A DNA stretch of 64,000 bases from Tahibacter amnicola. Lineage in GTDB: Bacteria; Pseudomonadota; Gammaproteobacteria; Xanthomonadales; Rhodanobacteraceae. The DNA is taken from the NCBI RefSeq assembly GCF_025398735.1, contig NZ_CP104694.1, forward strand, positions 1,761,001 through 1,825,000, written 5' to 3'. Position numbers and translations under genes: made by a program. Of this stretch, positions 52,512 to 61,027 are shown in pieces. Under the pieces are notes generated by a model, which saw only the letters and a program-made list of their open reading frames with translations, did no database searches and had not been told where the DNA came from. Every line of letters begins with the position of its first letter. Position 1 is the first letter of the stretch.

Positions 52512-53758
52512 TGGCGAACACGATCCAGCGCACCGTCGCGAATGTCACGGAGTGGTTCAACTACCGCACCCCGGGCCTGATGCCTGCCTACCGCAAGCAC
52601 ATGTCCGAGTACTGGGCACCGAAGAACTTCAACGTGTGGTACTTCTTCGGTTCGCTCGCCTTGCTGGTGCTGGTCAACCAGATCCTCACCGGCATCTTCC
52701 TCACGATGCACTTCAACCCGAGCGCGGCGGGAGCCTTCAACTCGGTCGAGTACATCATGCGCGACGTCGAGTGGGGGTGGCTGATCCGCTACATGCACTC
52801 CACTGGTGCATCAGCCTTCTTCATCGTCGTCTACCTGCACATGTTCCGCGGCATCCTGTACGGCTCGGCGCAGAAACCGCGCGAGCTGGTGTGGATCCTC
52901 GGCATGCTGATCTACCTCGTGCTGATGGCCGAAGCCTTCATGGGCTACGTGCTCCCATGGGGCCAGATGTCGTTCTGGGGCGCCAAGGTCATCATCTCGT
53001 TGTTCGGTGCCATTCCCGTGGTCGGCGACACCCTCGTCGAATGGATCATGGGTGACTACCTGCCGGCCGACGCCACGCTCAACCGCTTCTTCGCGCTGCA
53101 CGTGATCGCGCTGCCGCTGGTCCTGTTGCTGCTGGTGGTGCTGCACATCGCGGCGCTGCATGAAGTGGGTTCCAACAATCCCGATGGCGTCGACATCAAG
53201 AAGACCAAGGATTCCCGTGGTCGCCCGCTGGACGGCATCGCCTTCCACCCGTACTACACGGTGAAGGACATCTTCGGCGTCGGCTTCTTCCTGACGATCT
53301 GCGCGTTCGTGATCTTCTTCGAGCCGACCTTCGGTGGCTGGTTCCTTGAGCACGACAACTTCGTCGCCGCCAACAAGATGGTGACGCCGGAGCACATCAA
53401 GCCGGTGTGGTACTACACACCGTACTACGCCATGTTGCGCGTGGTGCCGGACAAGCTGCTCGGCGTGCTGGTGATGTTCGGCGCGATCGCGATCCTCTTC
53501 CTCGTGCCGTGGCTGGATCGCAGCCCGGTGAAGTCGTTCCGCTATCGCGGCCTGCTGTCCAAGGTGGCGCTCGGCCTGTTCGCCCTGTCGTTCGTATGGC
53601 TGGGCAAGATCGGCGCGGGCCCGGGCACGGATCCGGTAGAGACCATCATCGGCCGCGTGCTGACGCTGCTCTACTTCGCCTTCTTCATCACGATGCCGGT
53701 GTGGACCCGCATCGACAAGACCAAGCAGGTCCCGGAACGGGTGAAAATGCATGATTAA
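52511..53758 (+). CDS. petB: Cytochrome b of the bc1 complex
   Basis: 415 residues from ATG 52511, overlapping the petA stop by one base. Membrane protein with heme-ligand His pairs in the b-type helices (RYMHSTGASAFFIVVYLHMFRG; FALHVIALPLVLLLLVVLHIAALHEVG), the quinol-site PEWWYTP-equivalent PVWYYTPYYAMLR, and C-terminal helices. Carries electrons from ubiquinol across the membrane. It ends 8 bases inside petC. Confidence 0.97.
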   Translation: MANTIQRTVANVTEWFNYRTPGLMPAYRKHMSEYWAPKNFNVWYFFGSLALLVLVNQILTGIFLTMHFNPSAAGAFNSVEYIMRDVEWGWLIRYMHSTGASAFFIVVYLHMFRGILYGSAQKPRELVWILGMLIYLVLMAEAFMGYVLPWGQMSFWGAKVIISLFGAIPVVGDTLVEWIMGDYLPADATLNRFFALHVIALPLVLLLLVVLHIAALHEVGSNNPDGVDIKKTKDSRGRPLDGIAFHPYYTVKDIFGVGFFLTICAFVIFFEPTFGGWFLEHDNFVAANKMVTPEHIKPVWYYTPYYAMLRVVPDKLLGVLVMFGAIAILFLVPWLDRSPVKSFRYRGLLSKVALGLFALSFVWLGKIGAGPGTDPVETIIGRVLTLLYFAFFITMPVWTRIDKTKQVPERVKMHD

Positions 53759-54587
53759 GGACGCCTTGACCAAGATCGGTCTGACCCTTGCCGTTGCCCT
53801 GACGGCCGCCTCTCCGGCTGCCATCGCCAGCTCGGGCGGCGGGGACCTGCAGCCTGCGGGTACCCGAGTTGACAACATCGCCTCGCTCCAGCGCGGCGCC
53901 AAGCTCTATTTCAACTACTGCATCGGCTGTCATTCGCTGCAGTACATGCGCTATTCGCGCATCGGTGAAGACCTCGGTCTGTCCGAGGACGTGGTGATGA
54001 AGAACCTCAACTTCACCGGCGCCAAGTACGGCGAGACGATCGTCTCCTCGATGCCGGCAGCCGACGCGGAGCGCTGGTTCGGCAAGGCACCGCCGGATCT
54101 GTCGCTCGAAGCACGCGCCAAGGGCCCGGACTGGATCTACACCTACCTGAAGTCGTTCTACATCGATCCGGCACGTCCGGTGGGCTGGAACAACTCGGTG
54201 TTCCCGGGCGCGTCGATGCCCAATGTCCTGTGGGAACTGCAGGGCACCCAGCACGCCGTCTTCGAGCCAAAGGTCAAGGGCGAGGAAAGCTGCTCCGGCA
54301 CGGAGGGTGGCTGCAAGAACGGCAAGCGTGAAGTCGAGCACTGCAAGGAAGGCCAGAAGGAACTGGACGGCAAGTGCCTGGTCAAGTTCGAAATTCCGGT
54401 GAAGGGCACGCTCAATGAGCATGCCTTCGAGGAAGCGGCCCGCGACCTGACGGCGTTCCTGCAGTATGTCGGCGAGCCTGCCGCCCTCAAGCGCCAGAAA
54501 CTGGGCGTCTGGGTGCTGCTCTACCTGTCCGTGTTCACCTTCCTGGCCTGGCTGCTCAAGAAGGAATACTGGAAGGACGTGCACTAA
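53751..54587 (+). CDS. petC: Cytochrome c1 of the bc1 complex
   Basis: 278 residues from ATG 53751, overlapping cytochrome b by 8 bases. Signal sequence LTKIGLTLAVALTAASPAAIAS, c-type heme site YCIGCHSLQYMR (CXXCH near residue 60), the distal Met ligand region NSVFPGASMPNVLWEL and a C-terminal anchor VLLYLSVFTFLAWLLKKEYWKDVH. Unusual is an insertion of about 40 residues before the anchor (GEESCSGTEGGCKNGKREV and on) with four Cys and many charges. A very strong terminator follows. Confidence 0.95.
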   Translation: MIKDALTKIGLTLAVALTAASPAAIASSGGGDLQPAGTRVDNIASLQRGAKLYFNYCIGCHSLQYMRYSRIGEDLGLSEDVVMKNLNFTGAKYGETIVSSMPAADAERWFGKAPPDLSLEARAKGPDWIYTYLKSFYIDPARPVGWNNSVFPGASMPNVLWELQGTQHAVFEPKVKGEESCSGTEGGCKNGKREVEHCKEGQKELDGKCLVKFEIPVKGTLNEHAFEEAARDLTAFLQYVGEPAALKRQKLGVWVLLYLSVFTFLAWLLKKEYWKDVH

Positions 54588-54595
54588 GCGTTTCC

Positions 54596-54625
54596 CCGGC
54601 CGGCAGCCCCCAGGCTGCCGGCCGG
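54596..54625 (+). terminator. Terminator of the petABC operon
   Basis: CCGGCCGGCAGCC-CCCA-GGCTGCCGGCCGG, a perfect 13-bp stem 8 bases after petC, preceded by TTT. Strongest hairpin in the window. Confidence 0.85.
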
Positions 54626-54645
54626 TGCTTCCTGGCCACGGCTAG

Positions 54646-54674
54646 GCGAATCTACGGTCAAGTAGTAGATTCGC
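54646..54674. repeat. Perfect inverted repeat upstream of sspA
   Basis: GCGAATCTAC-GGTCAAGTA-GTAGATTCGC, 10-base arms with a 9-base centre, 47 bases before the sspA start. Relatively AT-rich, unlike a terminator; it could be an operator or a 5' leader stem of sspA. Confidence 0.5.
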
Positions 54675-54721
54675 GCGAGACGGCTCAGATGGGGGCCGGC
54701 TCATCGTGGCGGGGGAGAGGC

Positions 54722-55345
54722 ATGGCCTTGAGCACACGTTCGCGCACGGTACTGACGTTGTATTCGGCTCGTGATTGCGTGCATTGCCATCGGATTCGCC
54801 TGATTCTCGCGGCGAAAGGCGTTGCCTACGAACTGGTGCTGGTGGATCCGGCAAAGCCGCCGGAGGACCTGATCGATCTCAACCCCTACCATTCGGTTCC
54901 CACCCTGATCGATCGCGACCTTGTCCTGTACGAGACCGGCGTAGTGGCCGAGTACCTGGACGAACGCTATCCGCACCCGCCATTGATGCCGATCGACCCG
55001 TTGTCGCGGGCGCGGCTGAGGTTGGCAGTGGCGCGGCTCGAGAAGGACTGGTTGCCCCTCGTGGAGCAATGCGCAGGCAACAGCAAGAATGCCGAGGCGG
55101 CGCGAAAGCGCCTGCGTGACGACATCCTGGCTGCTTTGCCATTGTTCAAGGCGTCGAAGTTCTTTCTGAACCCGGAGATGAGTCTGGCAGACTGTGCGTT
55201 GGCGCCGCTGATCTGGCGCTTGTCCAGCCTCGGAGTCAGCCTGCCGAAAGAGGCGCATGCCATCCAAGATTACGGCGAACGTATTTTCCGCAACCCGGGA
55301 TTTGCGCGCAGCCTGACCCCAGACGAGAAACTGCTGCGTGACTGA
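54722..55345 (+). CDS. sspA: Stringent starvation protein A (SspA), GST-fold
   Basis: 207 residues from ATG 54722 with GGGGGAGAGG upstream. GST-like fold: VLTLYSARDCVHCHRIRLILAAKGV, NPYHSVPTLIDRDLVLYETGVVAEYLDERYPHPPLMP, and C-terminal MSLADCALAPLIWRLSSLG. SspA binds RNA polymerase and alters promoter use under starvation and acid stress; it lacks GST activity. Its N-terminal CVHC pair is slightly unlike the usual SspA segment. Coupled to sspB by an 8-base overlap and placed after petABC, the common gammaproteobacterial order. Confidence 0.95.
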   Translation: MALSTRSRTVLTLYSARDCVHCHRIRLILAAKGVAYELVLVDPAKPPEDLIDLNPYHSVPTLIDRDLVLYETGVVAEYLDERYPHPPLMPIDPLSRARLRLAVARLEKDWLPLVEQCAGNSKNAEAARKRLRDDILAALPLFKASKFFLNPEMSLADCALAPLIWRLSSLGVSLPKEAHAIQDYGERIFRNPGFARSLTPDEKLLRD

Positions 55346-55760
55346 CGACAAGGCCGGTACGTCCGGCATGACTTCCAATCGCCCGTACCTGCTTCGCGCC
55401 ATCTATGACTGGATCAGCGACAACGGACTGACGCCCTACCTCCTGGTCGATGCGTCCTGGCCGGGTGTCCTGGTGCCGCCCCAGGCGGCCAAGGACGGCC
55501 GTGTCGTGCTCAATGTCGCGGCGCGCGCCGTCGCCTCATTTGACCTGGGCAAGGACTGGATCCGTTTCCTGGCCCGCTTCGGCGGCGTCAGCCATACGGT
55601 CGAGGTGCCCATCGGCGCCGTCCTGGCGATCTATGCCCAGGAAAACGGCCAGGGGATGATGTTTCCGGCGGAAGAAAGCCCGCCGTCGCCGCCATCGCCG
55701 ACCCGGAGCGAACCCGAGAGCCCGGCAAAAAAGGGCGGGCATCTGCGCGTCATCAAATAG
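55338..55760 (+). CDS. sspB: ClpXP protease specificity-enhancing factor SspB
   Basis: 140 residues from GTG 55338 (ATG 55368 is an alternative start). Adaptor fold: NRPYLLRAIYDWISDNGLTPYLLVDASWPGVLVP, VLNVAARAVASFDLGKDWIRFLARFGGVSHTVEVPIGAVLAIYAQENGQGM. An acidic/Pro-rich flexible tail ends in a short basic segment (KKGGHLRVIK), the ClpX-docking peptide. It tethers ssrA-tagged proteins to ClpXP. Confidence 0.95.
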   Translation: MTDDKAGTSGMTSNRPYLLRAIYDWISDNGLTPYLLVDASWPGVLVPPQAAKDGRVVLNVAARAVASFDLGKDWIRFLARFGGVSHTVEVPIGAVLAIYAQENGQGMMFPAEESPPSPPSPTRSEPESPAKKGGHLRVIK

Positions 55761-55805
55761 CGCGGATCACACCGGTGTGGTGGGAGAATTTCCGGCCCGT
55801 GCGGA

Positions 55806-56147
55806 TCAGTGCAGGGTCGGAGACGACCATACTGCCGGCTCGCTCGGACGAACCGGCAGGGTGAAATCCTCCAGCCGGTCGCCATTGATCCGCAAGCTGC
55901 CGCGATGACGGTCACTGCCGTCCGTGCTGACGTCAAATCCATACTGGCGGCGCAAGCCCAGGCGCCCGGACGACTGGCGGACCAGGCTCATGCGCTTGAG
56001 CGACACGGACTGGTCCAGAAACTGCAAGCCGGCACGTTCGCAGAGGGTGCGCGTGATCGCCGTGGCGCGGTCCCGGGCGCGCACGGCGTCCTGCCAGACC
56101 AATGCCGCGAAACTGACCAGTAAGAAGACGAACAGGGTACTTAGCAT
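55806..56147 (-). CDS. DUF3301 domain-containing membrane-anchored protein
   Basis: 113 residues from ATG at 56147. One N-terminal helix (LSTLFVFLLVSFAALVWQDAVRARD) followed by a compact domain RTLCERAGLQFLDQSVSLKRMSLVRQSSGRLGLRRQYGFDVSTDGSDRHRGSLRINGDRLEDFTLP. This matches the small DUF3301 family, function unknown. It converges on sspB and diverges from the kinase gene. Confidence 0.8.
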   Translation of the reverse strand: MLSTLFVFLLVSFAALVWQDAVRARDRATAITRTLCERAGLQFLDQSVSLKRMSLVRQSSGRLGLRRQYGFDVSTDGSDRHRGSLRINGDRLEDFTLPVRPSEPAVWSSPTLH

Positions 56148-56468
56148 CCCCGCAGTGTGGTGCCGCGATCCTACAAACACAACCGTTTCCCGACGCTGCC
56201 CACGGCGATTTGCCGTGTGGGCGGTGTCCCCCGGGGGCGTCGAAATCCGATTACCTCACGCTTCCGAAGCCCTCGCCGTTCCCGGAGCATCCATGCAGGC
56301 TGAGGCTGGTACGTGTCGAGCCGCCCGTTACGGGGCGACCGGGCAGGGGGTTGCCAATTCCTGGCACAGTCGTGGCCGGGGCTGCGCATCGATTCTCACC
56401 CCACACCCGGCCACACCTCATACAATGCCCCCGCATGCGGTAGCGGCAGTACAGGGGAGTGCAAGGCC
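56148..56468. other. 321-bp divergent intergenic region without a gene
   Basis: Between the DUF3301 and Ser/Thr kinase starts. It holds a GCCCAC...GTGGGC inverted repeat near 56196-56222 and a TACAAT -10-like box at 56421-56426 pointing to the kinase; no good -35 is visible. In-frame codons before 56469 are open but lack homology. Confidence 0.5.
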
Positions 56469-59093
56469 GTGATCGAAATCGTCGGATACCAGATCAAGCG
56501 GGAAATTGGCCAGGGCGGCATGGCGAGCGTCTATCTGGCCGTACAGAGCTCGCTGGAGCGCGAAGTCGCGCTCAAGGTAATGGCGCCCGCACTGGCTGCC
56601 GATCCCACCTTTACGCGACGCTTCCTGCAGGAAGCGCGCACGCTGGCGTCTCTGGCCCATCCGAACATCGTGCAGGTGTTCGATGTCGGCGTGACACCCA
56701 ACCAGCAGCACTATTTCTCGATGCAGTACCTCGCCAACGGCGATTTCGTGGCCCGCGTGCACCGGGGCCTTGACGAAGCCGAACTCAAGCGGATCCTGCA
56801 GGGTGTGGCCCGGGCACTGGCCTACGCCCACCAGCGCGGCTATGTCCACCGGGACGTTGCACCCGGCAACATCCTGTTCGATTCGGCGAACAATCCGGTG
56901 CTGACGGATTTCGGCATTGCCCTGGCCGCCAGTCAGGCAACACGGATCACCAGCGCCGGTTTCTCGGTGGGCACCAGTCACTACATGAGCCCCGAGCAGG
57001 CCCGCGGCGGCGATATCGACACCCGTTCGGACATCTACAGCCTCGGCGTGCTGGCCTGGTACGGGCTCACCGGACACCCGCCCTTCGATGGCTCGGACGG
57101 GTTCGCCATCGCGTATGCGCATGTCTTCGAGCCGATCCCGCGCTTACCGCCGAAATTCGCCCATTGGCAGCCCCTTTTCGACCGGGCATTGGCGAAGGAC
57201 CCGAAAGACCGGTTTGCCGACGTGGAGCAGTTTGCGGAGGCACTGGAAACCATCGGTGTGCCCGACTTGCCGGCCCCCAAGACACTGCCCGAGCCGAACG
57301 GCAAGGCAACCGTCGTGACGCGTTCACCGGCCGCCGCGCCTACGCCGGCGGCGGCCGCAAAGGCAGATCCCTCCCGGGCGCCTGCGCCAGCCGCCAAGGC
57401 GCCTCCGGCGCCAAAATCGGCGGCAAAGCCCTCAGCGGCGGCAAAACCACCTCAAGTACCTGCGCAATCCGCACCCGCCGCGTCACGGCAGACGGGCTTG
57501 TGGCTGGGAATCGGTGCTGTCGCCGTACTGGGGCTGGGCGCCGTCGGTTATCTCCTGACGCGCCCGATGGCGCCGGCCGACGACATGGCTGCCACGGCTC
57601 CGGTGCCGGCAAGTGTGGTCTCCACCCCTGCGGCGCCGGCCGTCCCGGCGACAGCCACCCCGTCGACTCCGCCGCCTGCACCGGTCGACACGCCTGCGAG
57701 TGCGCCGCCGGTGGACCCGGCCGTGACTTCGGAGCCATTCGCGGCGGCTCTGGCGGCGGTCCCTTCCGACACCGTGCCGCCCGGTGATGCTCCACTGACC
57801 GACGTGCTGCCGACAGATTTGCCGCCGGAAGGCGCGGCGGACGTGCCAACCGCCGATGGCATCGAGGCTGCGCCCAATGGGGCGATGACCGACGCCGCCT
57901 TCCTCGCCAGCCTGCCCACCGTCGAAGACCCGGTCGCCAAGCTGGTCCGCCAGGGACGGGGCGACCTCACGGCCCAGCGTTACTCGACGCCGCCGGGCGG
58001 AAATGCACTGGACCGTTTCCGACTCGCCCTGCGCATTGATGCGCGGGACAAGGGGGCCAAGCAAGGTATTGCCGATACCGCGCGCGCTTACCTGAATCTG
58101 GGCAACAAGGCCGCGACGGCGGGTGACCTGGCACTGGCCCGTTCGCACTTCGAGAAGGCGATCGAGATCGCGACATTCGCGCCCCCCGAAAGCAAGCCCG
58201 TCACTGACGAGGTCAACCACCGGCGCGCGGCGCTGGCGGGCCCCTTCATCGATGAAGCCAAGCGTGCCGCGGCGGCGTGGGACAAGGAGGCCGCGCAGGC
58301 GGCCTATGAGAAGGCGCTGGCCATCGATCCGAAAAACGCCGTTGCGCAGGAAGGGTTGAAAAAGCTGCCGTCGATCGGATCGGCGGGCTTTGTTTTCCGC
58401 GACCGTCTCGATGACGGCGGTTCCGGCCCCGAGCTCGTCGTTCTTCCCGGCGCAAAAGTCGCTGCCGGGCGCTACGAAGTCACCCGCGGCGAGTTCCGCC
58501 GCTGGTGGACCGCGGCCGGTGCCAAGGTCTTTGGCGCCAAGGAACCCTCCTGCCGCGATCGCGAATCCTTCTTCCGAAGTTCCAAAAAGCGCAATTGGCA
58601 GAATGCCGATGTGCAGCAGGAAGACAACCATCCGGTCGTCTGCGTCAGCTGGGACCAGGCGGTGGCGTTCACCCAGTGGTTGTCCCAGCGCAGCGGACAC
58701 ACCTACCGGCTCCTGACCAATGCCGAGTGGGATGCGCTGTCGCGCGACGCGAAGCCCGCATCGTGCAGCACCGCCAACCTGGCCGACGCGGCATTCAACA
58801 GCACGTTCGAAGCCCGCTCGGGCGCCGCCTGCGAAGACGGTTTCGCGGGTACGTCGCCGGTCGGCCGCTATGGGGCCATCGCCAACGGGCTCTACGACGT
58901 TGACGGCAACGTGCGGGAATGGGTCAATTCGTGCCAGGCCGGCGCGACATCCTGTCGTGAACACCGGATGCGTGGCCGCAGCTGGATGTCGCCGCCCGAC
59001 AAGGAGACAGTGGCGTTCACCGACACCGTGGCATCGGACGTCGCGTCCAATAACGTCGGCTTCCGCGTCGCGCGCGAGCTTGGCGGGCGTTGA
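56469..59093 (+). CDS. Membrane Ser/Thr protein kinase fused to a sulfatase-modifying-factor (FGE-like) domain
   Basis: 874 residues from GTG 56469 (VIEIVGYQIKREIG). Kinase domain, residues about 5-270: glycine loop IGQGGMASVYLA, Lys36 in VALKVMAP, catalytic loop HRDVAPGNIL, DFGIALA and the APE-equivalent SPEQARGG. The usual Lys of HRDxKPxN is Ala here. A Pro/Ala linker, one membrane helix near 340-360 (LGIGAVAVLGLGAVGYLL) and TPR-like segments lead to a C-terminal formylglycine-generating-enzyme-like domain (ELVVLPGAKVAAGRYEVTRGEFRRWW, HPVVCVSWDQAVAFTQWLS, LLTNAEWDAL, DVDGNVREWVNSC, NNVGFRVAREL). The topology places the kinase inside and the FGE-like domain in the periplasm. Such domains often bind ligands without catalysis. 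Confidence 0.9.
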   Translation: MIEIVGYQIKREIGQGGMASVYLAVQSSLEREVALKVMAPALAADPTFTRRFLQEARTLASLAHPNIVQVFDVGVTPNQQHYFSMQYLANGDFVARVHRGLDEAELKRILQGVARALAYAHQRGYVHRDVAPGNILFDSANNPVLTDFGIALAASQATRITSAGFSVGTSHYMSPEQARGGDIDTRSDIYSLGVLAWYGLTGHPPFDGSDGFAIAYAHVFEPIPRLPPKFAHWQPLFDRALAKDPKDRFADVEQFAEALETIGVPDLPAPKTLPEPNGKATVVTRSPAAAPTPAAAAKADPSRAPAPAAKAPPAPKSAAKPSAAAKPPQVPAQSAPAASRQTGLWLGIGAVAVLGLGAVGYLLTRPMAPADDMAATAPVPASVVSTPAAPAVPATATPSTPPPAPVDTPASAPPVDPAVTSEPFAAALAAVPSDTVPPGDAPLTDVLPTDLPPEGAADVPTADGIEAAPNGAMTDAAFLASLPTVEDPVAKLVRQGRGDLTAQRYSTPPGGNALDRFRLALRIDARDKGAKQGIADTARAYLNLGNKAATAGDLALARSHFEKAIEIATFAPPESKPVTDEVNHRRAALAGPFIDEAKRAAAAWDKEAAQAAYEKALAIDPKNAVAQEGLKKLPSIGSAGFVFRDRLDDGGSGPELVVLPGAKVAAGRYEVTRGEFRRWWTAAGAKVFGAKEPSCRDRESFFRSSKKRNWQNADVQQEDNHPVVCVSWDQAVAFTQWLSQRSGHTYRLLTNAEWDALSRDAKPASCSTANLADAAFNSTFEARSGAACEDGFAGTSPVGRYGAIANGLYDVDGNVREWVNSCQAGATSCREHRMRGRSWMSPPDKETVAFTDTVASDVASNNVGFRVARELGGR

Positions 59094-59225
59094 TCGCCCG
59101 ATCGCCTCCCGCGCGCGCTTGCGCAAGGCGTCCGGGGCCGCCTAAGCTCGGTGCGTTCTCCGCCGGGGGTCGGCGGAGCGACCACTACAAGCTCTTCCAA
59201 GAGCATGATCATGGGGCAGGATCGA

Positions 59226-60026
59226 ATGAAGCTGACTTTCCCGAACGGCGAGCACGAACCGGTTACGCTGGGCGAAGGCATTACCGCGATCGGGACCAGT
59301 GCGGAGTGTCCGATCGTGCTTGCAGCGCCAGGAATCGCTCTGCGTCACGCGGAAATTCACATGCGGAACGGCCAGGCGCTGGTGCGCGTTCCTGATCCGC
59401 GCAACGTCGTCGTGCTCAACGGCCGGCAGGTCACCCAGGACATGGCGATCAAGCCCGGCGACCTGCTGCTGTTCGCCAAGGTGGGCTGCCAGGTGATGGC
59501 GCCTCCCGAGCGCGCTGCACCGACGCCGCCACCGCGCCCGGCCACCGGGACGGGCGAGGAATCCGACGGACGCACCCGCATCCGGCAAGCCTTGCCAAAA
59601 TACATGCTGCGTGGGGTGTCCGGTTCCACGTTCGGTAAGACGTATGCCCTGGTGGGCACTATGACGGTCGGTCGCCAGCAGGACTGCGACATCAGCATTC
59701 CCGGCGACGAGATCTCGCGTCACCACGCGAAGCTGCAGGTGTTGCCGGACGGCGTGATGGTCGAAGACATGGGCTCGGCCAACGGTACCTTCATCAACGA
59801 CAAGCGCGTGCATAGCGGCGTGATCAAGCCCGGGGAGGAATTGCGCCTGGATACGGTGCGTTTTCTCCTGATGGCCCCGGGCATGGAAGTGAACAAGCCC
59901 GCCGCCGCACCACCACCGCCGGCACCTGAGCCGAAGTCCGGCCCTGGGGCAGGGTTGTGGGTCGGGGTTGCCGTGGTGGTGTTGGCCGCCGCAGCCGGTG
60001 CCGCGAAGTTCTTCGGGCTGTTCTGA
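59226..60026 (+). CDS. Double FHA-domain protein with C-terminal membrane anchor
   Basis: 266 residues from ATG 59226 with GGGGCAGGAT upstream (ATG codons at 59205/59211 less likely). A degenerate N-terminal FHA domain (IVLAAPGIALRHAEIHMRNGQALVRVPDPRNVVVLNGRQV) is followed by a typical one: VGRQQDCDISIPGDEISRHHAKLQVLPDG and DMGSANGTFINDKRV, with GR, SRHH and SANGT phosphothreonine-binding residues. The C-terminus has a Pro-rich linker and a helix GLWVGVAVVVLAAAAGAAKFFGLF. Directly downstream of the Ser/Thr kinase, so the second FHA domain probably reads its phosphorylations at the inner membrane. Confidence 0.88.
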   Translation: MKLTFPNGEHEPVTLGEGITAIGTSAECPIVLAAPGIALRHAEIHMRNGQALVRVPDPRNVVVLNGRQVTQDMAIKPGDLLLFAKVGCQVMAPPERAAPTPPPRPATGTGEESDGRTRIRQALPKYMLRGVSGSTFGKTYALVGTMTVGRQQDCDISIPGDEISRHHAKLQVLPDGVMVEDMGSANGTFINDKRVHSGVIKPGEELRLDTVRFLLMAPGMEVNKPAAAPPPPAPEPKSGPGAGLWVGVAVVVLAAAAGAAKFFGLF

Positions 60027-60150
60027 CCAGCGGCAGCGCGATTGCCTGAAAGTGTGTTCCTGGCAGGTCCAGTACGGGCGTTCCGCACTGGATCTCGCTG
60101 TTGCGCCAGACGCTCAGGACGATCGGCGGCAGTGCGTCATCGGCGCACGA

Positions 60151-61005
60151 TCACAAGCCAACAGCGACCCGCATCGAGAGATCGATCGCGCGCACGTGCT
60201 TGGTCAGCGCGCCGATCGAGATGAAGTCGACACCGGTCTGCGCGATCGCGCGTACGCGTTCGAGGCTCACGCCGCCGGAAACCTCCAGCGGTACGCGGCC
60301 GGCGACGTCGGCGACCGCGCGGCAGAGGTCGTCGTCGGAGAATTCATCGAGCATGATGCGGTCGACGCCGCAGGCGAGTGCCTGGTGTAATTCGTCAAAA
60401 TTCTCCACTTCCACTTCGAGCAGGAGATCCGGGAAGTGCGAGCGCGCGGCGCGGACCGCGGCCGCGAGCGAGCCGGCCGCCGCAATGTGGTTTTCCTTGA
60501 TGAGAATGGCATCGAACAAGCCGATGCGATGATTCCATCCGCCGCCGCAGCGCACGGCGTACTTCTGCGCGAGGCGCAGGCCCGGGATGGTCTTGCGCGT
60601 ATCCAGGATGCGCGTCCGTGTCCCTTCGACAGCGGCGACATGGCGCGCCGTGACGGTGGCTGTCGCGGAAAGGGTCTGTACGAAATTCAGTGCGCAACGC
60701 TCGCCGCTGACGAGGGCGCGCGCATTGCCGCGCAAGGAAACGAATTTCTGGTTCGGAAGAAGGCGGTCGCCATCGGACGCGTGCCACTGGATGACCACGG
60801 CCGGATCGAGCGCCCGGAAGCAGGCATCGAACCACGCCTGACCGCAGAGAATGGCTTCTTCGCGGGTGATCACGAAGGCTTCGGCATTGACGGTGTCCGG
60901 CAGCAGCTGCGCGGTGGCGTCGCCGCTGCCGATGTCCTCGTCCAGCGCGCGCTGCACGTCCGCCCGGATGGCCGCCGCCTCGGGCAGCTGAAAAGTGGAA
61001 TTCAT
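60151..61005 (-). CDS. nadC: Nicotinate-nucleotide pyrophosphorylase (carboxylating)
   Basis: 284 residues from ATG at 61005 (MNSTFQLPEAAAIRADVQRALDEDIGSGDATAQLL). QPRTase signatures: NFVQTLSATATVTARHVAAVEGTRTRILDTRKTIPGLRLAQKYAVRCGGGWNHRIGLFDAILIKENH, then LLLEVEVENFDELHQAL, IMLDEFSDDDL, LEVSGGVSLERVRAIAQTGVDFISIGALTKH. Converts quinolinate and PRPP to NaMN in NAD synthesis. It starts 22 bases after the DUF1631 stop. Confidence 0.97.
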   Translation of the reverse strand: MNSTFQLPEAAAIRADVQRALDEDIGSGDATAQLLPDTVNAEAFVITREEAILCGQAWFDACFRALDPAVVIQWHASDGDRLLPNQKFVSLRGNARALVSGERCALNFVQTLSATATVTARHVAAVEGTRTRILDTRKTIPGLRLAQKYAVRCGGGWNHRIGLFDAILIKENHIAAAGSLAAAVRAARSHFPDLLLEVEVENFDELHQALACGVDRIMLDEFSDDDLCRAVADVAGRVPLEVSGGVSLERVRAIAQTGVDFISIGALTKHVRAIDLSMRVAVGL

Positions 61006-61027
61006 CGCGTCCTGCGGATCGTCGGGG

